Shown here piece by piece: positions 1 through 6,530 of a DNA stretch of 10,089 nt. A program made the position numbers and the translations under genes. Below the pieces are notes generated by a model that worked only from the letters and a program-made list of their open reading frames with translations, searched no databases and was not told the DNA's origin. Numbering within the stretch: position 1 is the stretch's first letter; every line of letters starts with the position of its first letter. The stretch is taken from contig DJJR01000079.1 in NCBI GenBank assembly GCA_002434245.1, positions 1 to 10,089 on the forward strand, given 5' to 3'. The DNA comes from Pelosinus fermentans. Lineage in GTDB: Bacteria; Bacillota; Negativicutes; DSM-13327.

Positions 1-1329
1 TTAATCAACACTCGTGATAAAGAACAATAGAACAGAAAAACCGATCAAGTCACGGATACTGATGTTGGCGATTGCAAGCAAGGGCAAAGCCCAAAAAGGA
101 CAAACCACATTCCAGATACTTTCACCCCAGGCAACACCCATAGCCACTTTCCAGGGCTCAACACCCAATTGGGCCGCTGCGGGCAGCATAAATGGTGCCT
201 GCACAACCCAGTGGCCTCCGGCTGATGGAACGAATATACTGATAATCAGGGATGAGAAGTAACAATACAACTCGAATGTTTGATAACTTGCCGCTTTTAA
301 AAGTAAATCGGAGATCCAAACCACCAGTCCGCTCCCATCCATAATTGACATAATTCCTGCGTAAAAAGGGTACTGGAGGATAATTCCCGCTGCAGTACTA
401 GCACCTTTGGACATAGCCTTAGTATAATTAATCAGCGAACCATGGGCTAATATGCCTAAAATTATAAAGCTAAATATCAATATGTTTAGATTCAAGGTGC
501 CACCTTTTACGAAAAAGTTAACAACATAAGCCACTCCCATTAATCCTAAAGAGTAGTTCAAGATAGGGTTGGAGTCTATATGGTCAGCCAACTGTTTTTC
601 CGCTGGTTCGAGGACTGCAGCCTCTGCATCCTCGAACAGGCTGGGATCCGCCAAAACCGTATCTTCCTTTTTCGGGATCATCAATACAAGAACTAACGGA
701 ATCAGGATCGCCAGCGTAATCGTAATAAATAGGGCTTGCGGGTGAAAAATTGTTTGGGACAAGGGAATGAGCCCAATCTGTTCTTCCAAAAAATGCCCTT
801 TGGTATTGATCAATAGAGGTACCGATGCTGACATGCCACCGTGGGTAATGATAATTCCAGAAAAAGCAGCTGCAACTAACAAACGAAAGTCCACATCAGG
901 ATGGAGTTTGGCAGCTTCACGGGCAAGCAGTCCACCTGCAATCAATCCCAAGCCCCAATTCAGATAATATAATACCATGGAGGTAAAACCAATGAATAGT
1001 ATGGTTTGCACAGGCGTACGCGGTATCCCCGCTACAGCCCGAAGAAACCTGCGAACGATGGGAGATGCGGCTAATGCATAGCCACTCACGATCACTAATG
1101 TCATTTGCATGGCAAAAGCTAAGATACCGAAGAATCCTTTCCCCCAATCATCTACAATTTTTATGATCGGCGTATGAGTAATACCTAAGGCCATAGCCAC
1201 AACAACCAGAGAGATCATCCAAGCAATAGTAAACGGATCGGGAAGATATTTTTGCATCAAATTTACAAAAAACATGAGGAGTCTATTAATCATAGTTACA
1301 CGCCCATTCTCTTTTATTTTCCTCTGCAT
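1..1329 (-). CDS. atoE: AtoE-type short-chain fatty acid transporter, C-terminus altered
   Basis: Integral membrane transporter of the AtoE family (short-chain fatty acid / acetoacetate permease). The sequence shows the family hallmarks: LPDP near the N-terminus, many hydrophobic spans, a FGILAFAMQM segment, SAGGHWVVQAPF and the C-terminal WALPLLAIA. It is 442 aa by the first ATG, preceded by AGAGG with a short 4-nt spacer; the methionine at residue 13 matches where E. coli AtoE begins but has no clear ribosome site. It is the last visible gene of the BKACE operon, 15 nt after the dehydrogenase, so it probably imports the substrate or moves acetoacetate. Oddity: after IGFSVLLF the protein ends F-I-T-S-V-D-stop, about eight residues short of E. 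coli AtoE as I recall it, and this ending lies in the 20-bp repeat shared with the other window end. Loss of so short a tail may leave it functional. Confidence 0.9.
   Translation of the reverse strand: MQRKIKENGRVTMINRLLMFFVNLMQKYLPDPFTIAWMISLVVVAMALGITHTPIIKIVDDWGKGFFGILAFAMQMTLVIVSGYALAASPIVRRFLRAVAGIPRTPVQTILFIGFTSMVLYYLNWGLGLIAGGLLAREAAKLHPDVDFRLLVAAAFSGIIITHGGMSASVPLLINTKGHFLEEQIGLIPLSQTIFHPQALFITITLAILIPLVLVLMIPKKEDTVLADPSLFEDAEAAVLEPAEKQLADHIDSNPILNYSLGLMGVAYVVNFFVKGGTLNLNILIFSFIILGILAHGSLINYTKAMSKGASTAAGIILQYPFYAGIMSIMDGSGLVVWISDLLLKAASYQTFELYCYFSSLIISIFVPSAGGHWVVQAPFMLPAAAQLGVEPWKVAMGVAWGESIWNVVCPFWALPLLAIANISIRDLIGFSVLLFFITSVD
2..21 (-). repeat. Left copy of 20-bp inverted terminal repeat
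   Basis: Read on the minus strand this is TTTATCACGAGTGTTGATTA, identical to the last 20 bases of the window read on the plus strand. It contains the abnormal end of atoE (F-I-T-S-V-D) with TAA completed by base 1. Likely the outer end of a mobile element that begins here and continues out of the window. Confidence 0.7.
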
Positions 1330-1344
1330 CTTTCCTCTTGAACT

Positions 1345-2292
1345 TTAGATATAATAATGTGACGCTTTTAATTGATGAATCAGTTTTTTCATAAACTCTT
1401 TCTTAATACTAGGGATTTCTGCTTGATCATAGTTAAAAAAACCTTCTCCAGTTTTTATGCCCAGTTTCCCCTCCGCCACCTTCTGTCTTAAAAGATTGTT
1501 GGCTGATTGAGAATTATCTATGACTTTAAGCAAGTTATCCCCTACGATGCACCAAATATCGAGGCCACCAAAATCGGCTACCTCCAACTGACCCGTTGTA
1601 GCATATCGAAATGCTGGTCCAAATTTCAATGCTTTATCAACATCCTCTGGCGCTGCAATGCCCAATTCGATAATAGAGAAGGCTTCTCTTGCCACCCCTT
1701 GCTGAATCCGGTTAGCCACGAGCCCTGGAACATCTTTCAAAACTTTGACAGTTTGTTTTTTGATGGAAGCATACAATTGCTCAACCTCTTTATAATGATT
1801 CTCTGGCATGTTGCCAAAATAGGATAACTCGACAAGAGGCATCAAGTGGCCCGGGTTATACCAATGATTTACCATCATTCGTTGTTTACGTTCGTCACTG
1901 ACAAGTGTCATCATCTCAGTCAAAGATAAACTGGATGTATTGCTTGCCAAAATTGTATGCTCTGGACAATATTCATCTAACTGCTTAAACAAATCCTGCT
2001 TAAGTTTTATAACTTCCGGCACCGCTTCGATGACATAGTCACGGTCAGCCACTGTTTGCTTTAAATCAATTGATAATTTAATTCTGTCAAGTGTAGGCTG
2101 TATTGTTTCAGTTGTAATAAAACCTTCCTCAACTAGTAATTCCAATTCCTCTTTAATTTCTTCCTTGGCAGCCTGTAGTCTGACTTCATCCGTATCATAC
2201 AAATTAACCTCATATCCATACATGGCAAAAGCTTCCGCAATCCCATGTCCCATAGTGCCTGATCCTAAAACAGCTATTTTTTTAATCATCAT
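1345..2292 (-). CDS. 3-hydroxyacyl-CoA / 3-hydroxyacid dehydrogenase (HBD family)
   Basis: NAD-dependent 3-hydroxy acid dehydrogenase, expected to interconvert a 3-hydroxyacyl-CoA or free 3-hydroxy acid and its 3-keto form in the cytoplasm. The N-terminal Rossmann domain has GSGTMG at residues 10-15 and an acidic residue at the end of strand 2 (LYDTD), which favours NAD. The catalytic dyad is His143 (NHWYNP) and Glu155 (PLVEL), with SNTSS at 117-121 and Asn194. The C-terminal helical domain runs from about residue 188. At 315 aa it is longer than typical 3-hydroxybutyryl-CoA dehydrogenases (~282 aa), and HWYNPGHLMPLVEL is nearer to the carnitine dehydrogenase / lambda-crystallin side of the family than to the HFFNP of classical HBD, so a free acid substrate is possible. 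Two adjacent ATGs occur; GGAGG is better spaced for the second (2289). It sits 26 nt after the BKACE gene. Confidence 0.88.
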   Translation of the reverse strand: MMIKKIAVLGSGTMGHGIAEAFAMYGYEVNLYDTDEVRLQAAKEEIKEELELLVEEGFITTETIQPTLDRIKLSIDLKQTVADRDYVIEAVPEVIKLKQDLFKQLDEYCPEHTILASNTSSLSLTEMMTLVSDERKQRMMVNHWYNPGHLMPLVELSYFGNMPENHYKEVEQLYASIKKQTVKVLKDVPGLVANRIQQGVAREAFSIIELGIAAPEDVDKALKFGPAFRYATTGQLEVADFGGLDIWCIVGDNLLKVIDNSQSANNLLRQKVAEGKLGIKTGEGFFNYDQAEIPSIKKEFMKKLIHQLKASHYYI

Positions 2293-2318
2293 GACCCTCC
2301 CTGTTATCTCTTGCAGGT

Positions 2319-3143
2319 CTATTTTCTCAAACCCAATATTTCTCTGGCATCGTCTGTCGTAGCAACGGTACCGTTTGCCTCTTTAACAAGTCTAACTGCT
2401 CTTTCAACGAATTCAACATTTGACTTAGCCAAACGATTCTTAGCGTACATAACGTTATCTTCCATGCCGAGACGAATATGTCCACCCAAAGCGATGGTAG
2501 CCAGCTGGATTGGCACGTGCCCAGCTCCGATCCCGAATGCAGACCACGTAGAATCCTTTGGAATAAGACTTTTCAGGTAAACGAGATTTTCTACTGTAGC
2601 CGCTGTACCGCCGGCTGCCCCCATACAAAATTGAAAGTGAATCGGTCCTTTTAAGATACCCTTTTTTTGATAGTACAAGGCGTTATATATAAAACTGGCA
2701 TCAAATACTTCAACTTCAGGCTTAATACCATTTTCCTGTGCAACTAAACCCAATCTTTCCAAGAAGGCCGGAGGATTCAAAAATAAGCCTGTATGCATCC
2801 AGTTCATGGATCCAGCATCATAAGAGCACATCTCAGGTTTAAGGGCGACGAGGTGAGCCATCCGAGTTTCCTCTGTAGCATTCAGGTCGCCGGAGGTGGT
2901 GAGATTTAGGACAATTGGACACTTTTTTTCTTTAATAAGAGTAACTGTTTCTATGAATTTTTCAGTACTCATGGTACCGTTGCCTTCGTCATCCCGCATA
3001 TGCAGATGGGCCACTGACGCGCCTGCCTGCCAGCATTGATAAACATCTTCAGCAATTTCTTTTGGAGTCATTGGCACGTTAGGATTGTTTTCCTTCTTAG
3101 GCCAAGCACCGGTTGTCGCAACCGTAATAATCGTTTTTCCCAT
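2319..3143 (-). CDS. BKACE family 3-keto acid cleavage enzyme
   Basis: Member of the beta-keto acid cleavage enzyme family (BKACE, DUF849; type member Kce of lysine fermentation), which uses acetyl-CoA and a 3-keto acid to give acetoacetate plus a new acyl-CoA. The 274-aa length is normal for the family. Zinc ligands are visible as His46 and His48 (HLHMRD) and Glu228 (GMEDN), with the conserved Arg224 and Asp229 nearby. The start is set by GAGGAG upstream of the ATG at 3143. Oddity: residue 14, glutamate in Kce and there the contact for the substrate amino group, is tryptophan here (TTGAWPKK). This argues against 3-keto-5-aminohexanoate as substrate and suggests an uncharged or bulkier side chain. 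It is the first intact gene of an operon that continues into a 3-hydroxy acid dehydrogenase and AtoE, consistent with feeding a 3-keto acid to it and producing acetoacetate. Confidence 0.9.
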   Translation of the reverse strand: MGKTIITVATTGAWPKKENNPNVPMTPKEIAEDVYQCWQAGASVAHLHMRDDEGNGTMSTEKFIETVTLIKEKKCPIVLNLTTSGDLNATEETRMAHLVALKPEMCSYDAGSMNWMHTGLFLNPPAFLERLGLVAQENGIKPEVEVFDASFIYNALYYQKKGILKGPIHFQFCMGAAGGTAATVENLVYLKSLIPKDSTWSAFGIGAGHVPIQLATIALGGHIRLGMEDNVMYAKNRLAKSNVEFVERAVRLVKEANGTVATTDDAREILGLRK

Positions 3144-3165
3144 GATTCATTCTCCTCATAATTTT

Positions 3166-3258
3166 TTATACCAATGTTATAATTGTAGCAACGCCTTGCC
3201 CGCCGCCAATGCAGAGGGTTGCCAAACCACGTTTAGCACTAGCTACCGCCGAAATCCC
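3166..3258 (-). pseudogene. C-terminal remnant of a thiolase
   Basis: Just upstream of the BKACE gene, one frame reads AKRGLATLCIGGGQGVATI and then ends in TAA at 3166-3168. This is the characteristic C-terminus of acetyl-CoA acetyltransferases (thiolases), with the GLATLCIGGG block around the last active-site cysteine. Upstream of it the frame stays open for several codons (G-I-S-A-V-A-S) but no longer resembles a thiolase, and a sigma-54 promoter begins about 35 nt further up. The rest of the gene (over 350 codons expected) is missing. I infer a deletion that brought the promoter close to the BKACE gene and left this fragment in the leader. The exact left edge of the homology is uncertain. 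Confidence 0.8.
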
Positions 3259-3269
3259 CCATACAGCTT

Positions 3270-3284
3270 GGCGTATCCTACGCC
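3270..3284 (-). other. Stem-loop at the predicted transcript 5' end
   Basis: GGCGTA and TACGCC form perfect 6-bp arms around a 3-nt loop. The sigma-54 promoter just upstream predicts a start near 3283, so the message would begin almost exactly with this hairpin. A 5' stem-loop could protect the transcript from 5'-end-dependent decay. The role is inference; the repeat itself is clear. Confidence 0.4.
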
Positions 3285-3290
3285 TACTAT

Positions 3291-3310
3291 TATTGCAACT
3301 ATCATGCCAA
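3291..3310 (-). promoter_or_regulatory. Sigma-54 (-24/-12) promoter of the BKACE operon
   Basis: On the minus strand the sequence TTGGCATGATAGTTGCAATA matches the sigma-54 consensus TGGCAC-N5-TTGC at all but one core base. The -24 GG (3308-3307) and -12 GC (3296-3295) are separated by exactly 10 nt, as required. Transcription would start near 3283, about 140 nt before the BKACE start codon. A sigma-54 activator gene lies directly upstream, so an enhancer-dependent promoter is expected in this gap. Confidence 0.82.
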
Positions 3311-3343
3311 CTGAATTTTTGAGTATTCTTCTATAATTTCCAA

Positions 3344-3388
3344 GATAAAAACGATAAGTTGATGAAATATTTCATCAACTTATCGTTT
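3344..3388 (-). terminator. 40-bp perfect palindrome: terminator and/or enhancer site
   Basis: Positions 3349-3388 are a perfect palindrome with arms AAACGATAAGTTGATGAAAT meeting at 3368/3369. On the minus strand it lies about 60 nt past the stop of the sigma-54 activator gene and runs into TTTTT (3347-3351, partly within the arm), so it can act as that gene's intrinsic terminator, although the stem is AT-rich. Its centre is also about 85 nt upstream of the predicted sigma-54 start site, a suitable place for an upstream activator binding site. The two roles are not exclusive; sequence alone cannot separate them. Confidence 0.6.
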
Positions 3389-3446
3389 AAATAACTGAAA
3401 AATCACTTAATTTTATTGTTCTTTCTACCGATGAAAAACAGCATCA

Positions 3447-4997
3447 TTATTGATTCTCTTTTTCATCACCTATACTGATACCTAATTTCTTTGCCTTTTT
3501 TACTACTGTAGATTGGTCTATTTTCAATACTTTAGCCACTTTTCTAGTACTTCCATAAGCCGCTAACGCTTTTTCTATCGTCTTTTTTTCAACGCTCGCA
3601 ACAATTTCTCTAAGACCTATTTCCTGATTAATAAATTCAGCATAGTAAGGCTCAAAGTTCAACAATATTGCTATCTGCTCCCCGCTGATGATTGCGTTTT
3701 GGTCTGAAACAATCACTAATCTTTCAATAATATTTTTTAATTCCCTTATGTTCCCCGGCCAGGAATATTGCGTTAAGACTTCCATACCTATTGACTCAAT
3801 CATCGTTGATTTACCATATTTTCCATTATAGACATTAAGAAAATGCTGCGCTAATAAAACAATATCCTCACCTCTTAAACGAAGCGGGGGAATATTAATA
3901 GGAAATACATTTAGCCGATAATATAAATCCTCTCGAAATTTGCCCTTCTTTACCATCTCCCTTAATTCGCAGTTCGTTGCTGCAAGAATTCTCACATCGA
4001 GCTTAACAGGTCTTCTGCCCCCAATTCTTGTAACTTCTTTATGCTGAATAACCCGCAGTAATTTGGACTGCAGCTCCATTGTCATTTCTCCGATTTCATC
4101 CAACAGCAATGTACCTTTGTCTGCCAATTCAAACATACCCATTTTCCCTGAAACAGATGCACCAGTAAAAGCACCCTTTTCGTATCCAAAAAGTTCCGCT
4201 TCCAGTAGCGTGGCAGGAATAGCTGCACAATTGACTTTTATGAACGGAGCTTCTTTCCTAATGCTATTCATGTAAATTTCATCTGCTACAACCTCTTTTC
4301 CAGTACCCGTTTCCCCCATAATCAGAACTGTAACATCTAATTTAGCAATTTGATGTATCTTCTGGGTTACTTGTTGGACTCCTACACTTTTCCCCAGAAG
4401 TTTTTTCTTTAACTGTATCTTTCTTAAATGTTGAATCTCCTGCTTACGCTTACTTTCATCTTTTTCAACTGCTTTCATTTTTTGTTGCGTTGCCTCTACT
4501 TCGGCTTGCATTGCCAAAAGATCAGTGATTTCCCTGTCAATAACGACTACCTTCTTAACGTTGCCTTCCTGGTCAAAAATTGGATTTCCTGTAATCAGCA
4601 TCTTTATTCCATTTCTTGCACTTGTACCCATTGAATTCACTTGTTTCTTTTGTTTAATAACCTCAGGAGTTACCGCATTCTTATATAAACCTTCTTTGAT
4701 AATATCATTCACATATTTGCCTACTACTTCGTCAGCTTTTAAACCAGTTATTCTTGTATACGCCTTATTTACGTAGAGAGTTTTTCCATTGCCGTCCGCT
4801 ATATATAACCCATCATAAAGATGGTCCCCTATCTCCCTAAAATCAAATTCTTTTAACTGTCTAAGCTCTTCACCTATCCTCTTCAACCCATCTGCGATTT
4901 CTTCTTTTTTCATGGCAGTATCATTGTTATTGTCACTGAGATTTTTTATCAGATCTTCTAAGAATATCATTGAAGAAAATTGGTTCAGAGGTTCCAT
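3447..4997 (-). CDS. PAS-domain sigma-54-dependent transcriptional activator
   Basis: Enhancer-binding protein that uses ATP hydrolysis to open sigma-54 promoters. With the 516-aa start, the order is: N-terminal helical part; PAS sensor domain (about 57-160, with GLYIADGNGKTLYVN); coiled-coil-like linker (about 165-200); AAA+ domain with Walker A GETGTGKE (228-235), the sigma-54 contact loop GAFTGA (275-280), Walker B LLLDEIGEM (about 297-305) and the WPGNIREL arginine-finger region (413-420); and a C-terminal TyrR-like helix-turn-helix (about 467-507, GSTRKVAKVLKIDQSTVVKKAKKLGI). I chose ATG at 4997 because AGGAG lies 8 nt upstream; the in-frame GTG at 5006 overlaps that site. It is expected to sense a metabolite through PAS and drive the BKACE operon, whose sigma-54 promoter lies about 140 nt past its stop. 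A TGTAAA/TTTACA repeat upstream of it suggests autoregulation. Confidence 0.93.
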   Translation of the reverse strand: MEPLNQFSSMIFLEDLIKNLSDNNNDTAMKKEEIADGLKRIGEELRQLKEFDFREIGDHLYDGLYIADGNGKTLYVNKAYTRITGLKADEVVGKYVNDIIKEGLYKNAVTPEVIKQKKQVNSMGTSARNGIKMLITGNPIFDQEGNVKKVVVIDREITDLLAMQAEVEATQQKMKAVEKDESKRKQEIQHLRKIQLKKKLLGKSVGVQQVTQKIHQIAKLDVTVLIMGETGTGKEVVADEIYMNSIRKEAPFIKVNCAAIPATLLEAELFGYEKGAFTGASVSGKMGMFELADKGTLLLDEIGEMTMELQSKLLRVIQHKEVTRIGGRRPVKLDVRILAATNCELREMVKKGKFREDLYYRLNVFPINIPPLRLRGEDIVLLAQHFLNVYNGKYGKSTMIESIGMEVLTQYSWPGNIRELKNIIERLVIVSDQNAIISGEQIAILLNFEPYYAEFINQEIGLREIVASVEKKTIEKALAAYGSTRKVAKVLKIDQSTVVKKAKKLGISIGDEKENQ

Positions 4998-5023
4998 AAC
5001 CTTCACTCCTCGTATAATATTTT

Positions 5024-5040
5024 TGTAAATTCAATTTACA
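5024..5040 (-). promoter_or_regulatory. TyrR-box-like inverted repeat before the activator gene
   Basis: TGTAAATTCAATTTACA is a perfect inverted repeat with 8-bp arms and one central base, 27 nt upstream of the activator's ATG. It matches the TyrR box (TGTAAA-N6-TTTACA) except that the spacer is 5 nt. The activator has a TyrR-like helix-turn-helix, so self-repression is a reasonable inference. Confidence 0.45.
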
Positions 5041-5128
5041 TGTTCATTGCATCTAGCTTCTGAATATTTTTTATCTACTGCAAATACTTTCAAATATATT
5101 CTGCATATAATTTGGTGATCTGCTACTA

Positions 5129-5157
5129 ATCATATCTGAAAAATCAGCCCAATACAA
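5129..5157 (-). promoter_or_regulatory. Candidate sigma-A promoter of the activator gene
   Basis: On the minus strand TTGTAT (5157-5152) and TATGAT (5134-5129) are separated by 17 nt, matching -35 four of six and -10 five of six. It lies just after the cblS terminator and would give a leader of about 125 nt containing the TyrR-like repeat. AT-rich surroundings make chance matches likely. Confidence 0.35.
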
Positions 5158-5169
5158 TTTCTGTGCAAA

Positions 5170-5223
5170 TATAAAGTAGAAACCCTTCTGCAAGTTACAT
5201 GCACCTTGCAGAAGGGCTTCTAC
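5170..5223 (-). terminator. Strong intrinsic terminator of the cblT-cblS operon
   Basis: Two 19-nt arms (5176-5194 and 5205-5223) pair around a 10-nt loop; on the minus strand the only irregularity is a G-U wobble. The stem contains GCAGAAGGG/CCCTTCTGC and is followed on the minus strand by TTTATATTT. It overlaps the TAG stop of cblS (5220-5222), so transcription stops right at the gene end. On the plus strand the stem has one A-C mismatch and is followed by TTTATTC, so weaker use in that direction is possible. Confidence 0.8.
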
Positions 5224-5963
5224 TTTATTCTAAGCCTTCCAATAACCTCTACACGTCCTGGAATATCTATGTGCGGAAAGAAATTCTCTTCGATTGCTGC
5301 GATAACTACCGTACTTGGCCCCGCAGACTTATGGATATCAATTTGTAGATTATGATGCAAGATGAGCTGCATATTATTATTTTGAGCTAATTGCTGTGCC
5401 TCGTACAATATACCTTTGGAGCCAACGGGAACTAGCTCATAAACCTTGTCAGAGCAAAGCAATCCCTTTAATGAGTCATAACTCGCGATATTACCTTTTG
5501 GGCTTGTTATTACTTCTTCCCCCACTTTAGGCTGACCAATAGCAATCAAAAGAGCTTCCGCTTTAACAGTATTCACTTTTAGATTTTTATTCCCAACAAT
5601 TCCTACCGCAGTAACTCCAAAACCAGTTGCAAAAGTTGCAAAATTTTCTTCTGTACTTCCCGTCAATACAATCTTACCAATCCCAGCCTCTTCTAATTCT
5701 TCTTCAATACCTGCTATGATTTTCTTACCTGTGACTTCCATTTCATTGCAAATGGTATTAGCCAAACAAACGACCTCTGCTCCTGAACACAGAATCTCGA
5801 AAAGAGCAACTCTTGCGGTGTACTTTCCAGTAATAAAAGGTGAAACCTTAAGAACATCATACTCTTTTAATCCGATTCCGCCACAGCTGTCACAAGCAAC
5901 TACTATGGTTTTTTCCTGCCCCAAATCAATCAACGTCAAGTCTCTTACTTTTTGTACCTTCAT
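5220..5963 (-). CDS. cblS: AIR synthase-like protein, probable alpha-ribazole kinase CblS
   Basis: 247-aa cytoplasmic protein of the PurM/ThiL (AIR synthase) ATP-binding superfamily. The N-terminal half has the family's D-S-C-G-G-I-G-x-K-E segment (about 25-34) followed by VSPFITGKYTARVALFEIL; a glycine-rich IVLTGSTEENFAT block follows and the C-terminal part is shorter than in PurM. In Firmicutes this type, when paired with an S-component-like transporter, is CblS, which phosphorylates alpha-ribazole for cobamide salvage. The pairing is present: its ATG overlaps the TGA of the upstream transporter gene (ATGA, 5960-5963), and AGGAAG within that gene's end serves as ribosome site, so the two are translationally coupled. 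No cobamide gene beyond the pair is visible. Function is assigned from family plus context; a different small-molecule kinase remains possible. Confidence 0.75.
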   Translation of the reverse strand: MKVQKVRDLTLIDLGQEKTIVVACDSCGGIGLKEYDVLKVSPFITGKYTARVALFEILCSGAEVVCLANTICNEMEVTGKKIIAGIEEELEEAGIGKIVLTGSTEENFATFATGFGVTAVGIVGNKNLKVNTVKAEALLIAIGQPKVGEEVITSPKGNIASYDSLKGLLCSDKVYELVPVGSKGILYEAQQLAQNNNMQLILHHNLQIDIHKSAGPSTVVIAAIEENFFPHIDIPGRVEVIGRLRIK

Positions 5964-6475
5964 ATTTTCTTCCTAACCTTTTTTATCTGATTGGGCAACA
6001 ACTTATATACAAGACCGGCAAGGACTATATTAAGCGCCGCGATACCTGAAAGTACAGGAAGATACGCGAGCATTCCTGCCAGCCCGATCATAGGCATCAA
6101 CAATGGAGTTAACATTAGCAGTGAGACTGGCCCATTCATGATAACCCCCAAAACTCCCGCTAGGGTGATTGCTTTTAGAGAAAACTCCTCATCCTTTACT
6201 ACCTTGCGATAAACAAGACTAAAAATTGCCATTGTTGCTGCCATATCAATCATGATGACAATATGAACAGGAAAGGACAATGGAAATCCAGACAACAGCG
6301 CCGTCAACAAATGTCCCATCATACCAATGAAAGCACCATAAGCCGGACCAAGCAGCAGTGCTCCTAAAAATCCTGGCATCGAATCAAAAGCAATACTGCC
6401 CATAACTTTTATGTTAGCTCCAATAAAGCTCAGTGCGATAAATAAAGACGTCAAAACGATTTCTTTTGTTTTCAA
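5960..6475 (-). CDS. cblT: ECF S-component-like transporter, probable alpha-ribazole transporter CblT
   Basis: 171-aa hydrophobic protein with about five or six membrane spans, of the size and pattern of ECF transporter substrate-binding (S) components: the N-terminal helix MKTKEIVLTSLFIALSFI is typical, as is the Gly/Pro-rich DSMPGFLGALLLGPAYGAF region followed by GHLLTALLSGFPLSFP. Linked to an AIR-synthase-like kinase with a 4-nt overlap, it matches CblT, which takes up alpha-ribazole. The start is TTG at 6475, preceded by GGGAGAGG at usable distance; no ATG lies at the right place. No energising ECF ATPase genes are in the window, so it would share a module encoded elsewhere or act alone. 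The gap to the upstream membrane-protein gene is only 55 nt, too short for a cobalamin riboswitch. Confidence 0.78.
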   Translation of the reverse strand: MKTKEIVLTSLFIALSFIGANIKVMGSIAFDSMPGFLGALLLGPAYGAFIGMMGHLLTALLSGFPLSFPVHIVIMIDMAATMAIFSLVYRKVVKDEEFSLKAITLAGVLGVIMNGPVSLLMLTPLLMPMIGLAGMLAYLPVLSGIAALNIVLAGLVYKLLPNQIKKVRKKI

Positions 6476-6530
6476 AATTTCCTCTCCCGTTCTATATACT
6501 CAAAATAGCTATGAGTCTGAATTCCTTATA

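Noticed and set aside
3251..3306. Short minus-strand ORF MIVAIIVGVGYAKLYGGFRR
   Set aside because: It starts inside the sigma-54 promoter, upstream of the predicted transcript start, and has no ribosome site.
4998..5006. GTG start for the sigma-54 activator at 5006
   Set aside because: The GTG overlaps the AGGAG that serves the ATG at 4997, which has the normal 8-nt spacing.
6476..6530. Cobalamin riboswitch before cblT
   Set aside because: Only 55 nt separate the genes and no B12-box-like structure is seen; riboswitches of this class need about 200 nt.
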